A stretch of 5,704 bases of DNA from assembly GCA_003559755.1 (NCBI GenBank), contig PWKM01000310.1, positions 1 through 5,704 of the forward strand, written 5' to 3'. Position numbers and translations under genes: made by a program. Positions 1-5,465 of the stretch are shown piece by piece (the first letter of the stretch is position 1; each line of letters opens with the position of its first letter). This DNA comes from Planctomycetota bacterium. Its GTDB lineage: Bacteria > Planctomycetota > PUPC01. The notes beneath the pieces are model-generated. The model ran no database searches and was not told where the DNA came from. It saw only the letters and a list, made by a program, of their open reading frames with translations.

Positions 1-108
1 ACGACCGCCCGCCAAACCCTCGACTGGGAGCCGACCGTTGAGCTCGCCGAGGGGCTCGAACACACCATCGACTACTTCCGGCGGCTCGCCAGGACGACCA
101 ACGGCTGA
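1..108 (+). CDS. C-terminal end of an extended SDR nucleotide-sugar enzyme, probably UDP-glucuronate decarboxylase (partial)
   Basis: The window opens inside a reading frame that starts at base 1 and ends at the TGA at 106-108, leaving 35 residues. They contain LDWEPTVELAEGLEHTIDYF, which matches the tail typical of extended short-chain dehydrogenases acting on nucleotide sugars (LGWEP..sLeeGL..Ti.YFr). In this tail the family closes its sugar-nucleotide-binding domain. The wording is closest to what I recall of UDP-glucuronate decarboxylase, which makes UDP-xylose. dTDP-glucose 4,6-dehydratase or a UDP-glucose epimerase relative cannot be excluded, because the Rossmann and YxxxK regions lie outside the window. 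The next gene has its own promoter, so co-transcription is not required. Confidence 0.6.
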   Translation, partial: TTARQTLDWEPTVELAEGLEHTIDYFRRLARTTNG

Positions 109-199
109 CACGCCGGGCCGCCTGCCCCCCGCCAGAACAGAAGTCGCCGATGCGGTGCAAAATGAAGCCGCGTTGCTTCCGGCCGGGGGAATGTGGTCG

Positions 200-228
200 T
201 TGACTTCGGCGGTATGTCTGCCCATAAT
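200..228 (+). promoter_or_regulatory. sigma70-type promoter for the dehydrogenase/dCMP deaminase pair
   Basis: TTGACT (200-205) and CATAAT (223-228) are separated by 17 bases, each matching five of six positions of the sigma70 consensus. Transcription would start near 235, giving a leader of about 38 bases before the ATG at 273. The same TTGACT -35 hexamer occurs in the two other promoters I can see in this window. An inverted repeat is wrapped around the -10. Confidence 0.6.
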
Positions 229-238
229 GTGCCGCCGA
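206..238. repeat. Inverted repeat flanking the -10 element (possible operator)
   Basis: TCGGCGG (206-212) and CCGCCGA (232-238) form a perfect 7-base inverted repeat with a 19-base centre that contains the -10 hexamer (223-228). The left arm lies in the promoter spacer and the right arm at about the transcription start. This is a plausible site for a dimeric regulator, but short GC-rich repeats also arise by chance in DNA of this composition. Confidence 0.35.
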
Positions 239-272
239 GAGGGCCATTCCCGGAGATACAAGGGCGATCAGT

Positions 273-1307
273 ATGAAGGCGGCGATGTTTCTCGGGCCGG
301 AGGACGTGCAGCTTCAGGAGGTCGCGCTCCCGCCGCTCGGCCCCGGCGCGGTGCGGGCGCGGGTCGATGTCGCGCTCACCTGCGGGACCGACCGCAAGAT
401 GTATCTCCGCGGGCATCCGCTTTTCGAGCCGCCGTTCATCTTCGGCCACGAGTTCGCGGGGACGGTCACCGAGGTCGGGGCGGGGGTCGAGCGGTTCCGG
501 CCGGGGATGCGGGTGGTCGCCGCCAACTCGGCCCCGTGCGGGGCCTGCTTCTATTGTATGCGCGGTGCCCCGAGCATGTGCGAGGCCCTGTTCATCCGGC
601 TCAGCGGGGCGTTCGCCGAGTATATCGACGTGCCCGCGCCCATCGTGGAGAAGAACCTGCTGATCGTCCCCGAGGGGGTGGCGTCGCGGGACGCCGCACT
701 GGTCGAGCCGCTGGCCTGCGTGGTCCACGGGATCGAGCGGTCCGGCCTGCGCCTGGGCGACACCGTGGTGGTCAACGGGGCGGGCCCGATCGGGCTGCTG
801 TTCGTCCGGCTCGCCGCACGCAAGGCGGGGCGGGTCCTGGTGACGGACGTCCGGGACGACCGACTGGAACGGGCGATGCGGCTGGGGGCCGACGACGCGC
901 TCAACGTCGCGGACCTCGACGACCCCGCGGCGGCGGTCAGGGAGCGGACAAACGGCGGGCGCGGGGCCGACGTCGCCATCGAGGCGGTCGGCCTGCCCCA
1001 GACCTGGGAGGCGACGGTCCGGATGGTCCGCAAGGGCGGGGTGGCCAACCTGTTCGGCGGCTGCCCGTCGGGCACTCGGATTACCGTGGACGCCTCGACC
1101 ATCCATTACGACGAGGTCCAGATTCGCGGCGTGTTCCACCACACCCCGCGCCACGTCCGGGCGGCGCTCGACCTGATTGCTGGCGGGGCGGTGACCGGCG
1201 ACGACCTGATCACCGGCGAGCTTCCGCTCGACCGGCTGGACGATATTCTGGCCGCACTGGTCGGGCACGACGGCATCAAGACCGCCGTCCTGCCCCAAGG
1301 GAGATGA
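273..1307 (+). CDS. Zinc-dependent medium-chain alcohol/polyol dehydrogenase
   Basis: This 344-residue protein is a full-length cytosolic medium-chain dehydrogenase that oxidises an alcohol or polyol, or reduces the matching ketone, with a nicotinamide cofactor. The GroES-like catalytic domain carries the catalytic zinc ligands Cys37, GHE at 58-60 and Glu145 (EPLACVVHG). Its structural zinc loop has Cys89, Cys92, Cys95 and Cys103. The Rossmann domain has GAGPIG at 169-174, and Asp192 ends the second strand, which favours NAD over NADP. The pattern is closest to the sorbitol/threonine dehydrogenase branch, but the substrate cannot be read from the sequence. The start is supported by AGGG at 261-264, eight bases before the ATG. 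The stop overlaps an in-frame ATG of the next gene, so the two are surely co-transcribed. A sugar-nucleotide enzyme lies upstream, which hints at carbohydrate metabolism without proving it. Confidence 0.9.
   Translation: MKAAMFLGPEDVQLQEVALPPLGPGAVRARVDVALTCGTDRKMYLRGHPLFEPPFIFGHEFAGTVTEVGAGVERFRPGMRVVAANSAPCGACFYCMRGAPSMCEALFIRLSGAFAEYIDVPAPIVEKNLLIVPEGVASRDAALVEPLACVVHGIERSGLRLGDTVVVNGAGPIGLLFVRLAARKAGRVLVTDVRDDRLERAMRLGADDALNVADLDDPAAAVRERTNGGRGADVAIEAVGLPQTWEATVRMVRKGGVANLFGGCPSGTRITVDASTIHYDEVQIRGVFHHTPRHVRAALDLIAGGAVTGDDLITGELPLDRLDDILAALVGHDGIKTAVLPQGR
1298..1303 (+). promoter_or_regulatory. Ribosome binding site that decides the dCMP deaminase start
   Basis: AGGGAG sits inside the last codons of the dehydrogenase. 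Two in-frame ATG codons follow, at 1304 and 1313. The first directly abuts this site and leaves no spacer. The second is nine bases away, a normal spacing. The start at 1313 is therefore preferred. Confidence 0.6.
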
Positions 1308-1312
1308 ACCGA

Positions 1313-1765
1313 ATGCCGAATGACCGACCGAGCTGGGACACCTACTTCCTCAACATCACCCGCCAGGTGGCGACCCGTTCGACCTGCCTTCGTCGGCACG
1401 TCGGGGCCATCCTGGTCCGGGACCGCCGCATCCTGGCGACCGGCTACAACGGCGCCCCGCGCGGGCTGTCCCACTGCACCGAGGCCGGCTGTCTGCGCGA
1501 GCAGCGGAACGTCCCCTCCGGCGAGCGACACGAGCTCTGCCGCGGGCTGCACGCCGAGATGAACGTCTTTCTCCAGGCGGCGAGCTTCGGGGTGACCACC
1601 GAGGACTCGACTCTGTACGCGACGGTGTATCCCTGCTCGCTGTGTGCCAAGATGGCGATTAACGCCGGGGTTGTCCGCGTGGTGACCGCGGGCGATTATC
1701 CCGACCCGCTCGCCAAAGAAATTTTCGCCGAGGCCGAGGTCGAGATCGATGTCGTAACCGATTGA
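1313..1765 (+). CDS. Deoxycytidylate (dCMP) deaminase
   Basis: The 150-residue product belongs to the zinc-dependent cytidine/deoxycytidylate deaminase family and should convert dCMP to dUMP, the precursor of dTMP. The catalytic zinc site is plain: HAE at 80-82 supplies the histidine ligand and the proton-shuttling glutamate, and PCSLC at 107-111 supplies the two cysteine ligands. GYNGAPRG at 44-51 is the nucleotide-binding signature that separates dCMP deaminases from tRNA or guanine deaminases. The segment between them is rich in Cys and His (Cys55, Cys60, His73, Cys76), as in family members that bind a second, structural zinc. Length and N-terminus (SWDTYFLNITRQVATRSTC) are typical. The homologue in Bacillus is called comEB. 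It is translationally linked to the dehydrogenase and lies just before the reductase operon, so genes of dNTP supply are clustered here. Confidence 0.93.
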   Translation: MPNDRPSWDTYFLNITRQVATRSTCLRRHVGAILVRDRRILATGYNGAPRGLSHCTEAGCLREQRNVPSGERHELCRGLHAEMNVFLQAASFGVTTEDSTLYATVYPCSLCAKMAINAGVVRVVTAGDYPDPLAKEIFAEAEVEIDVVTD

Positions 1766-1770
1766 GGTTG

Positions 1771-1796
1771 CGGCGGTTGGTTCCCCGGCCCCGCCG
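1771..1796 (+). terminator. Weak hairpin after the dCMP deaminase gene
   Basis: CGGCGG (1771-1776) and CCGCCG (1791-1796) can pair across a 14-base loop, starting five bases after the deaminase stop. No T-run follows, so this is not a classical factor-independent terminator. It may stabilise the 3' end or do nothing. Confidence 0.25.
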
Positions 1797-1855
1797 TCGG
1801 GCAAACACTCTGCTCATCATTCTCAAATATTTCGGCAAAAAATCCGGAAATGTGG

Positions 1856-1883
1856 TTGACTTTGTCGATTGCGGTGTTATAGA
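1856..1883 (+). promoter_or_regulatory. sigma70-type promoter of the nrdR-nrdD-redoxin operon
   Basis: TTGACT (1856-1861) and TATAGA (1878-1883) are 16 bases apart. The upstream stretch 1825-1850 is AT-rich, with an A-run at 1837-1842 that could act as an UP-like element. Transcription would begin near 1890, right at the first NrdR-box-like site, leaving a long leader of about 165 bases before nrdR. This is the AT-rich minimum of the window, which fits a regulatory region. Confidence 0.6.
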
Positions 1884-1890
1884 ATGCTCT

Positions 1891-1906
1891 CCACAAGATG
1901 TTGGGC
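1891..1906. promoter_or_regulatory. NrdR box 1 (putative operator)
   Basis: CCACAAGATGTTGGGC matches the published NrdR box consensus as I recall it (acaCwATATaTwGtgt) at 11 of 16 positions, including the conserved C at position 4 and G at position 13. It lies at the predicted transcription start. A second site begins exactly 31 bases later, a spacing of about three helical turns, as reported for tandem NrdR boxes. The match to the central ATAT is imperfect, so this call depends on the pairing and on the nrdR gene downstream. Confidence 0.5.
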
Positions 1907-1921
1907 CTGTCGGGCCCGGAA

Positions 1922-1937
1922 ATACTATATAACGCGG
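1922..1937. promoter_or_regulatory. NrdR box 2 (putative operator)
   Basis: ATACTATATAACGCGG also matches 11 of 16 positions of the recalled NrdR consensus. It carries a perfect left half and core (C, T, ATAT, A) and the conserved G at position 13. The right half is degenerate. It sits about 32 bases into the transcript, so NrdR bound to both boxes would cover the start site and the early transcribed region. Confidence 0.55.
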
Positions 1938-1945
1938 CCTATACC

Positions 1946-1970
1946 CTTGCCTATGGCAAGTTGTTTTTTT
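1946..1970 (+). terminator. Hairpin plus T-run in the nrdR leader (terminator or attenuator)
   Basis: CTTGCC (1946-1951) and GGCAAG (1955-1960) pair perfectly across the triloop TAT, directly followed by TTGTTTTTTT (1961-1970). This is the layout of a short factor-independent terminator. It ends 84 bases before the nrdR start and lies downstream of the predicted promoter. It would therefore stop read-through from the deaminase genes, and also a share of the operon's own transcripts. The stem is only six pairs, so termination would probably be partial. Confidence 0.5.
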
Positions 1971-2054
1971 GATGTTCCGGCGTTGGTTCCGGGCTTCCCG
2001 TAAGTCCTTGCCGGGCCGAATCCTGCATTCATATCCGACCGAGGTCGATCCGAC

Positions 2055-2522
2055 ATGATCTGTCCGTTCTGCAAGCGCGACAACGACAAGGTGGTGGACT
2101 CGCGGTCGGCCGACGGCGGGTTCGCGATCCGTCGTCGGCGGGAGTGCCTGGCCTGCGGCAAGCGGTTCACCACCTACGAGCGCCCGGGCGACGTGCCCCT
2201 GCGGGTGATCAAGAAGGACGGCTCGCGGGTCCCGTTCGACCGGTCGAAGCTGCTCGGCGGCATCCTCAAGGCCTGCGAGAAGCGGCCGGTGCCCACCAAC
2301 GTGCTCGAGGACCTGGTCGAGGAGGTCGAGCAGCAGGCATGCCGGAAGCCCGACAACGAGATCGCCACCCACGAGATCGGCGAGCTGGTGATGGCCCGGC
2401 TGCGGGAGATCGACCACGTGGCCTACGTCCGGTTCGCGTCGGTATATCGGGAGTTCAAGGATATCAACCAGTTTCTGGAGGAGCTGCGGCCACTGCTGCA
2501 GAGTACAAGGGAGGAGAAGTGA
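2055..2522 (+). CDS. nrdR: Transcriptional repressor NrdR
   Basis: The 155-residue protein is a full-length NrdR, the nucleotide-sensing repressor of ribonucleotide reductase genes. The N-terminal zinc ribbon has Cys3, Cys6, Cys31 and Cys34, within MICPFC and CLACGKRFTTYER. The basic stretch RRRR at 26-29 is the usual DNA-contacting region. An ATP-cone domain follows from about residue 49 to 139, opening with VIKKDGSRVPFDRSKL (51-66). In the family this cone binds ATP or dATP, and the bound nucleotide sets the oligomeric state and DNA binding. The start is supported by MICPFC, the canonical N-terminus, and by GAGG at 2041-2044, ten bases upstream. The stop is 13 bases before nrdD, whose ribosome site lies in the gap, so the genes form one operon. 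Self-regulation is likely, given the box-like sites upstream. Confidence 0.97.
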   Translation: MICPFCKRDNDKVVDSRSADGGFAIRRRRECLACGKRFTTYERPGDVPLRVIKKDGSRVPFDRSKLLGGILKACEKRPVPTNVLEDLVEEVEQQACRKPDNEIATHEIGELVMARLREIDHVAYVRFASVYREFKDINQFLEELRPLLQSTREEK

Positions 2523-2535
2523 AGAGGAGGGACAA

Positions 2536-4953
2536 ATGTCTGTGCTGAACCAAGTCGTGAAGCGTGACGGCCGTGTTATGCCGTTCGACAGTTCGAAGAT
2601 CGCCGATGCGATATTCCAGGCGGCGACGGCGGTGGGCGGCGAGGACCGGCAGACGGCCGACGACCTCGCCGAGATCATCACCGTCTATCTCGAGAACCAT
2701 TACAGCGACGAGAACCCGCCGGGCATCGAGGATATCCAGGACCTGGTGGAGAAGACCCTGATCGAGACGGGCCACGCCAAGACCGCCAAGGCCTACATCA
2801 TCTATCGGCAGAAACGGGCCCGGCTCCGCGACAAGCTCCGGGTGCGAAAGGCGGTCCGGCCCGACCGCAACACGACCGACATCTCGCTGCTGGTCGACCC
2901 CAGCTCGAGCGACGAGCTCCTCGCCTGGGACAAGAGCCGCATCGCCGACGCTCTGGTCAAGGAGGCCGAGCTCGACGAGGACACCGCCTACGAGGTCGCC
3001 GGGGCCGTCGAGAAGAAGGTCTTCCGGTCCGGCATCACCCGCATCTCGACCACGCTCATCCGGGAGCTGGTCGACAACGAGCTGTTCGAGCGGGGCTGCG
3101 AGCGGACGCTGAAGAAGCAGGCGATCATCGGGATGCCCCGCTACGACCTGGAGCAGTTGATCTTCTCCAAGAGCCGCGAGAACAGCAACATCACCGCCAA
3201 CAACCCCGAGGCGATCAACCTGACCGTCGCCGAGCACGTGCTCAAGCAGTTCGCACTCGATGCCATCTTCAGCGACGAGGTGACCGAGGCACACCGGACG
3301 GGCAAGGTCCACGTCCACGACCTCGGCTACCCCACCCGCGTGTATTGCTCCTCCCATTCGCTCGAATATCTCAAGAAATACGGGCTGCACCTGGAGAACC
3401 TCGACACCGCTTCGAACCCGGCCAAGCACGCCCGGACGCTGACCGGCCATCTGAACACGTTCCTCGCCTCGATGCAGGCCTATTATGCCGGGGCGCTCGG
3501 GGTGGGATACATCAACGTTCTCTACGCCCCGTACCTCGAGGGGATGAGCGACGAGCAGATGCGCCAGGAGGCCCAGCACCTCATCTTCTCCGGCTCGCAG
3601 AACGCCTTCTCGCGGGGCGGGCAGACCCTGTTCCTCGACTTCAACATCCACACCGGCGTCCCCGGCTACATGCGCTCCATCGAGGCGATCGGGCCCGGGG
3701 GCAAGCCGACCGGGCGGACCTACGGCGACTACGAGGAGACCGCGATCAAGTTCACCCGCGCCATGCTCGACGTATGGCGGGCGGGCGACGTCGACGGCCA
3801 CGTGTTCGCCTTCCCCAAGTGCGACTTCCACATCACCAAGGACACCTTCACCGACCCGCGCCAGCGGGAGCTCTTCCACTACGCCTGCCAGGTCGCCGCC
3901 GAGAACGGCAGCCCCTACTTCGTGTTCGATCGCGACGAGGTCACCCTCAGCGCCTGCTGCCGACTGAGGACCAAGATCGAAGACAACTACATGCTCAAGC
4001 ACCCGGAGAGCATGCGGTTCTGCGGCTTCCAGAACGTCACCATCAATCTCCCCCAGGCGGCATACCGGGCCGGATACGGCAATATGGACGCCCTGTACGA
4101 CGAGATCGACAAGATGATGCAGATCGCGATGAAGGCCCACCTCCAGAAGCGGAAGTTCACCAAGCAGATGATGGCCACCCCGGCGATGCCCCTGTGGCAG
4201 GTGGGCAAGGAAGCGCTCGACGGTCGGCCGTATATCGACCTGGACAAGGCCACCTACATCATCGGGCTGCTCGGCCTCAACGAATGCCTCCGGTACATGA
4301 CCGGGCAGGAGCTCCACGAGGGACCCGAGGCGATCAAGCGGGGGCTGCGCATCGTCGCCTTCATGCATCTCAAGGCCAAGGAGCTGGGCAAGAAGCACGG
4401 GATGACCGTCACGCTCGAGGAGTCCCCCGCCGAGAGCGCCGCCCGCCGGCTGGCGAAGATCGACCTCCGCAACTTCCCCTGCGCCCGGGAATGCATCCAG
4501 GGCGACATCGAGAACGACGAGTACTACTACACCAACAGCGTCCACTTGCGAGCCGACGCCCCCGTCGACATGCTCACCCGCATCCGGCTCCAGAGCAAGT
4601 TCCACCCGCTCATCGAGTCGGGGGCGATCATCCACGCGTTCGTCGGCGAGAACCTGCCCTCGGCGGCGAGCATCGCCAACCTCGTCGAGAAGACGTTTCG
4701 GCACACCCAGGCGGCCCAGCTTACCATCTCGCCCGAGTTCACCGTGTGCAGCGACTGCAACCAGATGTCGCTCGGGCTGTCCGACACGTGCCCCGACTGC
4801 GAGTCGGCCAACGTGTACGGTGTCACCCGGATCGTCGGCTATTTCAGCCGCATCAGCAACTGGAACAAATCGAAAATCGGTGAGCTGGCCGACCGGCATC
4901 GCGGCCGCTACACCGTGGCAGAAGAGAGCCGGGCCGCCGCCGGAGCGGACTGA
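2536..4953 (+). CDS. nrdD: Anaerobic (class III) ribonucleoside-triphosphate reductase NrdD
   Basis: This 805-residue cytosolic glycyl-radical enzyme reduces ribonucleoside triphosphates to deoxy forms without oxygen. An ATP-cone occupies about residues 5-96 (VVKRDGRVMPFDSSKI at 7-22). A second, degenerate cone-like unit follows at about 125-195 (LLAWDKSRIADAL onward) and lacks the KRDG signature. The catalytic barrel begins near residue 200. HVHDLGYPTRVYC ends at Cys271, the likely counterpart of T4 Cys79. SACCRL places Cys475 where the thiyl-radical cysteine is expected, next to Cys474, before FQNVTINLP. The C-terminus has the zinc site Cys738, Cys741, Cys752, Cys755. RIVGYF then puts the radical glycine at Gly768, and NWNKSKIGELADRHRGRY follows, as in Thermotoga-like enzymes. 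AGGAGG at 2525-2530 is five bases before the ATG. Activation needs the radical-SAM protein NrdG, which is not encoded nearby. Confidence 0.97.
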   Translation: MSVLNQVVKRDGRVMPFDSSKIADAIFQAATAVGGEDRQTADDLAEIITVYLENHYSDENPPGIEDIQDLVEKTLIETGHAKTAKAYIIYRQKRARLRDKLRVRKAVRPDRNTTDISLLVDPSSSDELLAWDKSRIADALVKEAELDEDTAYEVAGAVEKKVFRSGITRISTTLIRELVDNELFERGCERTLKKQAIIGMPRYDLEQLIFSKSRENSNITANNPEAINLTVAEHVLKQFALDAIFSDEVTEAHRTGKVHVHDLGYPTRVYCSSHSLEYLKKYGLHLENLDTASNPAKHARTLTGHLNTFLASMQAYYAGALGVGYINVLYAPYLEGMSDEQMRQEAQHLIFSGSQNAFSRGGQTLFLDFNIHTGVPGYMRSIEAIGPGGKPTGRTYGDYEETAIKFTRAMLDVWRAGDVDGHVFAFPKCDFHITKDTFTDPRQRELFHYACQVAAENGSPYFVFDRDEVTLSACCRLRTKIEDNYMLKHPESMRFCGFQNVTINLPQAAYRAGYGNMDALYDEIDKMMQIAMKAHLQKRKFTKQMMATPAMPLWQVGKEALDGRPYIDLDKATYIIGLLGLNECLRYMTGQELHEGPEAIKRGLRIVAFMHLKAKELGKKHGMTVTLEESPAESAARRLAKIDLRNFPCARECIQGDIENDEYYYTNSVHLRADAPVDMLTRIRLQSKFHPLIESGAIIHAFVGENLPSAASIANLVEKTFRHTQAAQLTISPEFTVCSDCNQMSLGLSDTCPDCESANVYGVTRIVGYFSRISNWNKSKIGELADRHRGRYTVAEESRAAAGAD

Positions 4954-5011
4954 GCAGAACCAGGACGGACGGATCGTTTCATTTGGTATCAGAATAAGGG
5001 AGGGTTGAAGG

Positions 5012-5293
5012 ATGTCAGAGGCAAAAGTGCTCATCTTCGGCAAGAAGGGCTGCGCCAAGTGCACCACCACGAAGAACAAGGTCGGCCATTACATCAACAA
5101 ATGGGGGCTGGACGGCGAGGTCCCCGTCGAGTTCCTCGACATGGATTCGGTCGACGGCCTGACCGAGGGCGCGTTCCGAGACGTCTGGGACATTCCCACC
5201 ACCATCGTCGAGCAGGACCGGGCCGTCGTCGCCCGCTGGGACGGGCAGGTGCCCAAAAGCGGCTGGCTCGGCGAATCCCTGGGAAAGGCCTGA
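5012..5293 (+). CDS. Small glutaredoxin/thioredoxin-like redoxin, probable electron donor to NrdD
   Basis: The 93-residue protein has a compact thioredoxin fold: a first strand (KVLIFG), the redox motif GCAKC with Cys14 and Cys17, a following helix, a strand ending in FLDMDS (41-46), and the cis-proline segment DIPTTIV with Pro62. There is no signal peptide, so it is cytosolic. It begins 58 bases after nrdD, with GGGAGGG at 4998-5004 seven bases before the ATG, and no promoter is evident in the gap. Some class III reductases are known to use thioredoxin or an NrdH/glutaredoxin-like protein instead of formate. The gene order nrdR-nrdD-redoxin fits that scheme, so I infer it re-reduces the NrdD active-site disulfide. 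It resembles NrdH in size, but the CAKC motif differs from classical NrdH (CVQC) and the true family needs a profile search. Confidence 0.88.
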   Translation: MSEAKVLIFGKKGCAKCTTTKNKVGHYINKWGLDGEVPVEFLDMDSVDGLTEGAFRDVWDIPTTIVEQDRAVVARWDGQVPKSGWLGESLGKA

Positions 5294-5304
5294 CACAAAC
5301 CATC

Positions 5305-5342
5305 ATGCCGGCCCGCCTCCTCCGGGGGAGCCGAGCCGGCAT
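5305..5342 (+). terminator. Strong hairpin at the end of the nrdR operon
   Basis: ATGCCGGC (5305-5312) and GCCGGCAT (5335-5342) pair perfectly over eight bases. An inner CTCC (5317-5320) with GGAG (5327-5330) can extend the structure. It begins 12 bases after the redoxin stop. The following bases, AACCCTTTC, are only mildly T-rich, so this may be a weak intrinsic terminator or a 3'-end-stabilising stem. Confidence 0.55.
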
Positions 5343-5389
5343 AACCCTTTCAAGCACATCGTCTTGCCACCGAGGCGGCGAGCTCCCTA

Positions 5390-5455
5390 AATAGGCAGGC
5401 GCCCGGCAAACTGAATGCCCCAAAATCCTTGACTTCGGGCGTTTGCCCGCCTATT
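5390..5455. repeat. Interrupted inverted repeat spanning the prepilin promoter
   Basis: AATAGGC (5390-5396) and GGCAAAC (5405-5411) are matched in reverse complement by GTTTGCC (5441-5447) and GCCTATT (5449-5455), 14 pairs in all. The left arm carries an 8-base insertion (5397-5404) that includes the palindrome GGCGCC. The -35 hexamer lies in the loop, and the right arm covers part of the spacer and most of the -10. A shorter competing hairpin, CGGGC-GTTT-GCCCG (5436-5449), lies between -35 and -10. It could be an operator, or the read-through transcript could fold as a terminator. Confidence 0.45.
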
Positions 5456-5457
5456 AT
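5429..5457 (+). promoter_or_regulatory. sigma70-type promoter for the prepilin-like gene
   Basis: TTGACT (5429-5434) and TATTAT (5452-5457) are separated by exactly 17 bases, each five of six to consensus. This is the best promoter match in the window. Transcription would start near 5464, leaving a leader of about 85 bases. The bases after the -35 (TTGACTTCGG) are identical to those in the promoter at 200. Confidence 0.7.
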
Positions 5458-5465
5458 TATGGTGA

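Noticed and set aside
72..1298. Open frame on the - strand opposite the dehydrogenase (408 codons)
   Set aside because: It is a shadow of the zinc-binding dehydrogenase and its composition is typical of antisense GC-rich frames (Asp, Pro, Arg, Gly, Val).
38..1312. Long + strand frame running into the dCMP deaminase as an apparent fusion
   Set aside because: Most of it is an out-of-frame reading of the dehydrogenase, giving Arg/Gly/Pro-rich sequence with no domain. The deaminase has its own ribosome site and start at 1313.
1903..1917. GGGCC/GGCCC hairpin in the nrdR leader
   Set aside because: The five-base GC stem overlaps the first NrdR-box-like site and extends into the gap between the two sites. 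It is short enough to be expected by chance, so it is not listed as a separate element.
1776..1990. Direct repeat GTTGGTTCC (1776-1784 and 1982-1990)
   Set aside because: Nine bases shared once within a 289-base gap, with no further copies or target-site structure. It is likely coincidence.
1884..2003. 39-codon open frame in the nrdR leader containing a CxxC
   Set aside because: It overlaps the proposed operator, hairpin and T-run, has no ribosome site, and starts before the predicted transcription start.
1766..2054. Cobalamin riboswitch ahead of the reductase operon
   Set aside because: Such riboswitches are often linked to control of class I or III reductases when a class II enzyme exists, so I looked for one. 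No B12-box-like sequence or suitable multi-stem layout is visible in this gap.
3345..4883. Second + strand open frame inside nrdD (512 codons)
   Set aside because: It is an out-of-frame reading with Arg, Pro and His-rich low-complexity translation. The nrdD frame carries all conserved motifs.
2464..5079. Very long open frame on the - strand opposite nrdD (871 codons)
   Set aside because: It is the complement of a confidently identified gene in GC-rich DNA, where the antisense frame stays open because of third-position GC bias. Its translation is low-complexity (rich in Asp, Val, Gly, Leu, Arg) with no recognisable domain.
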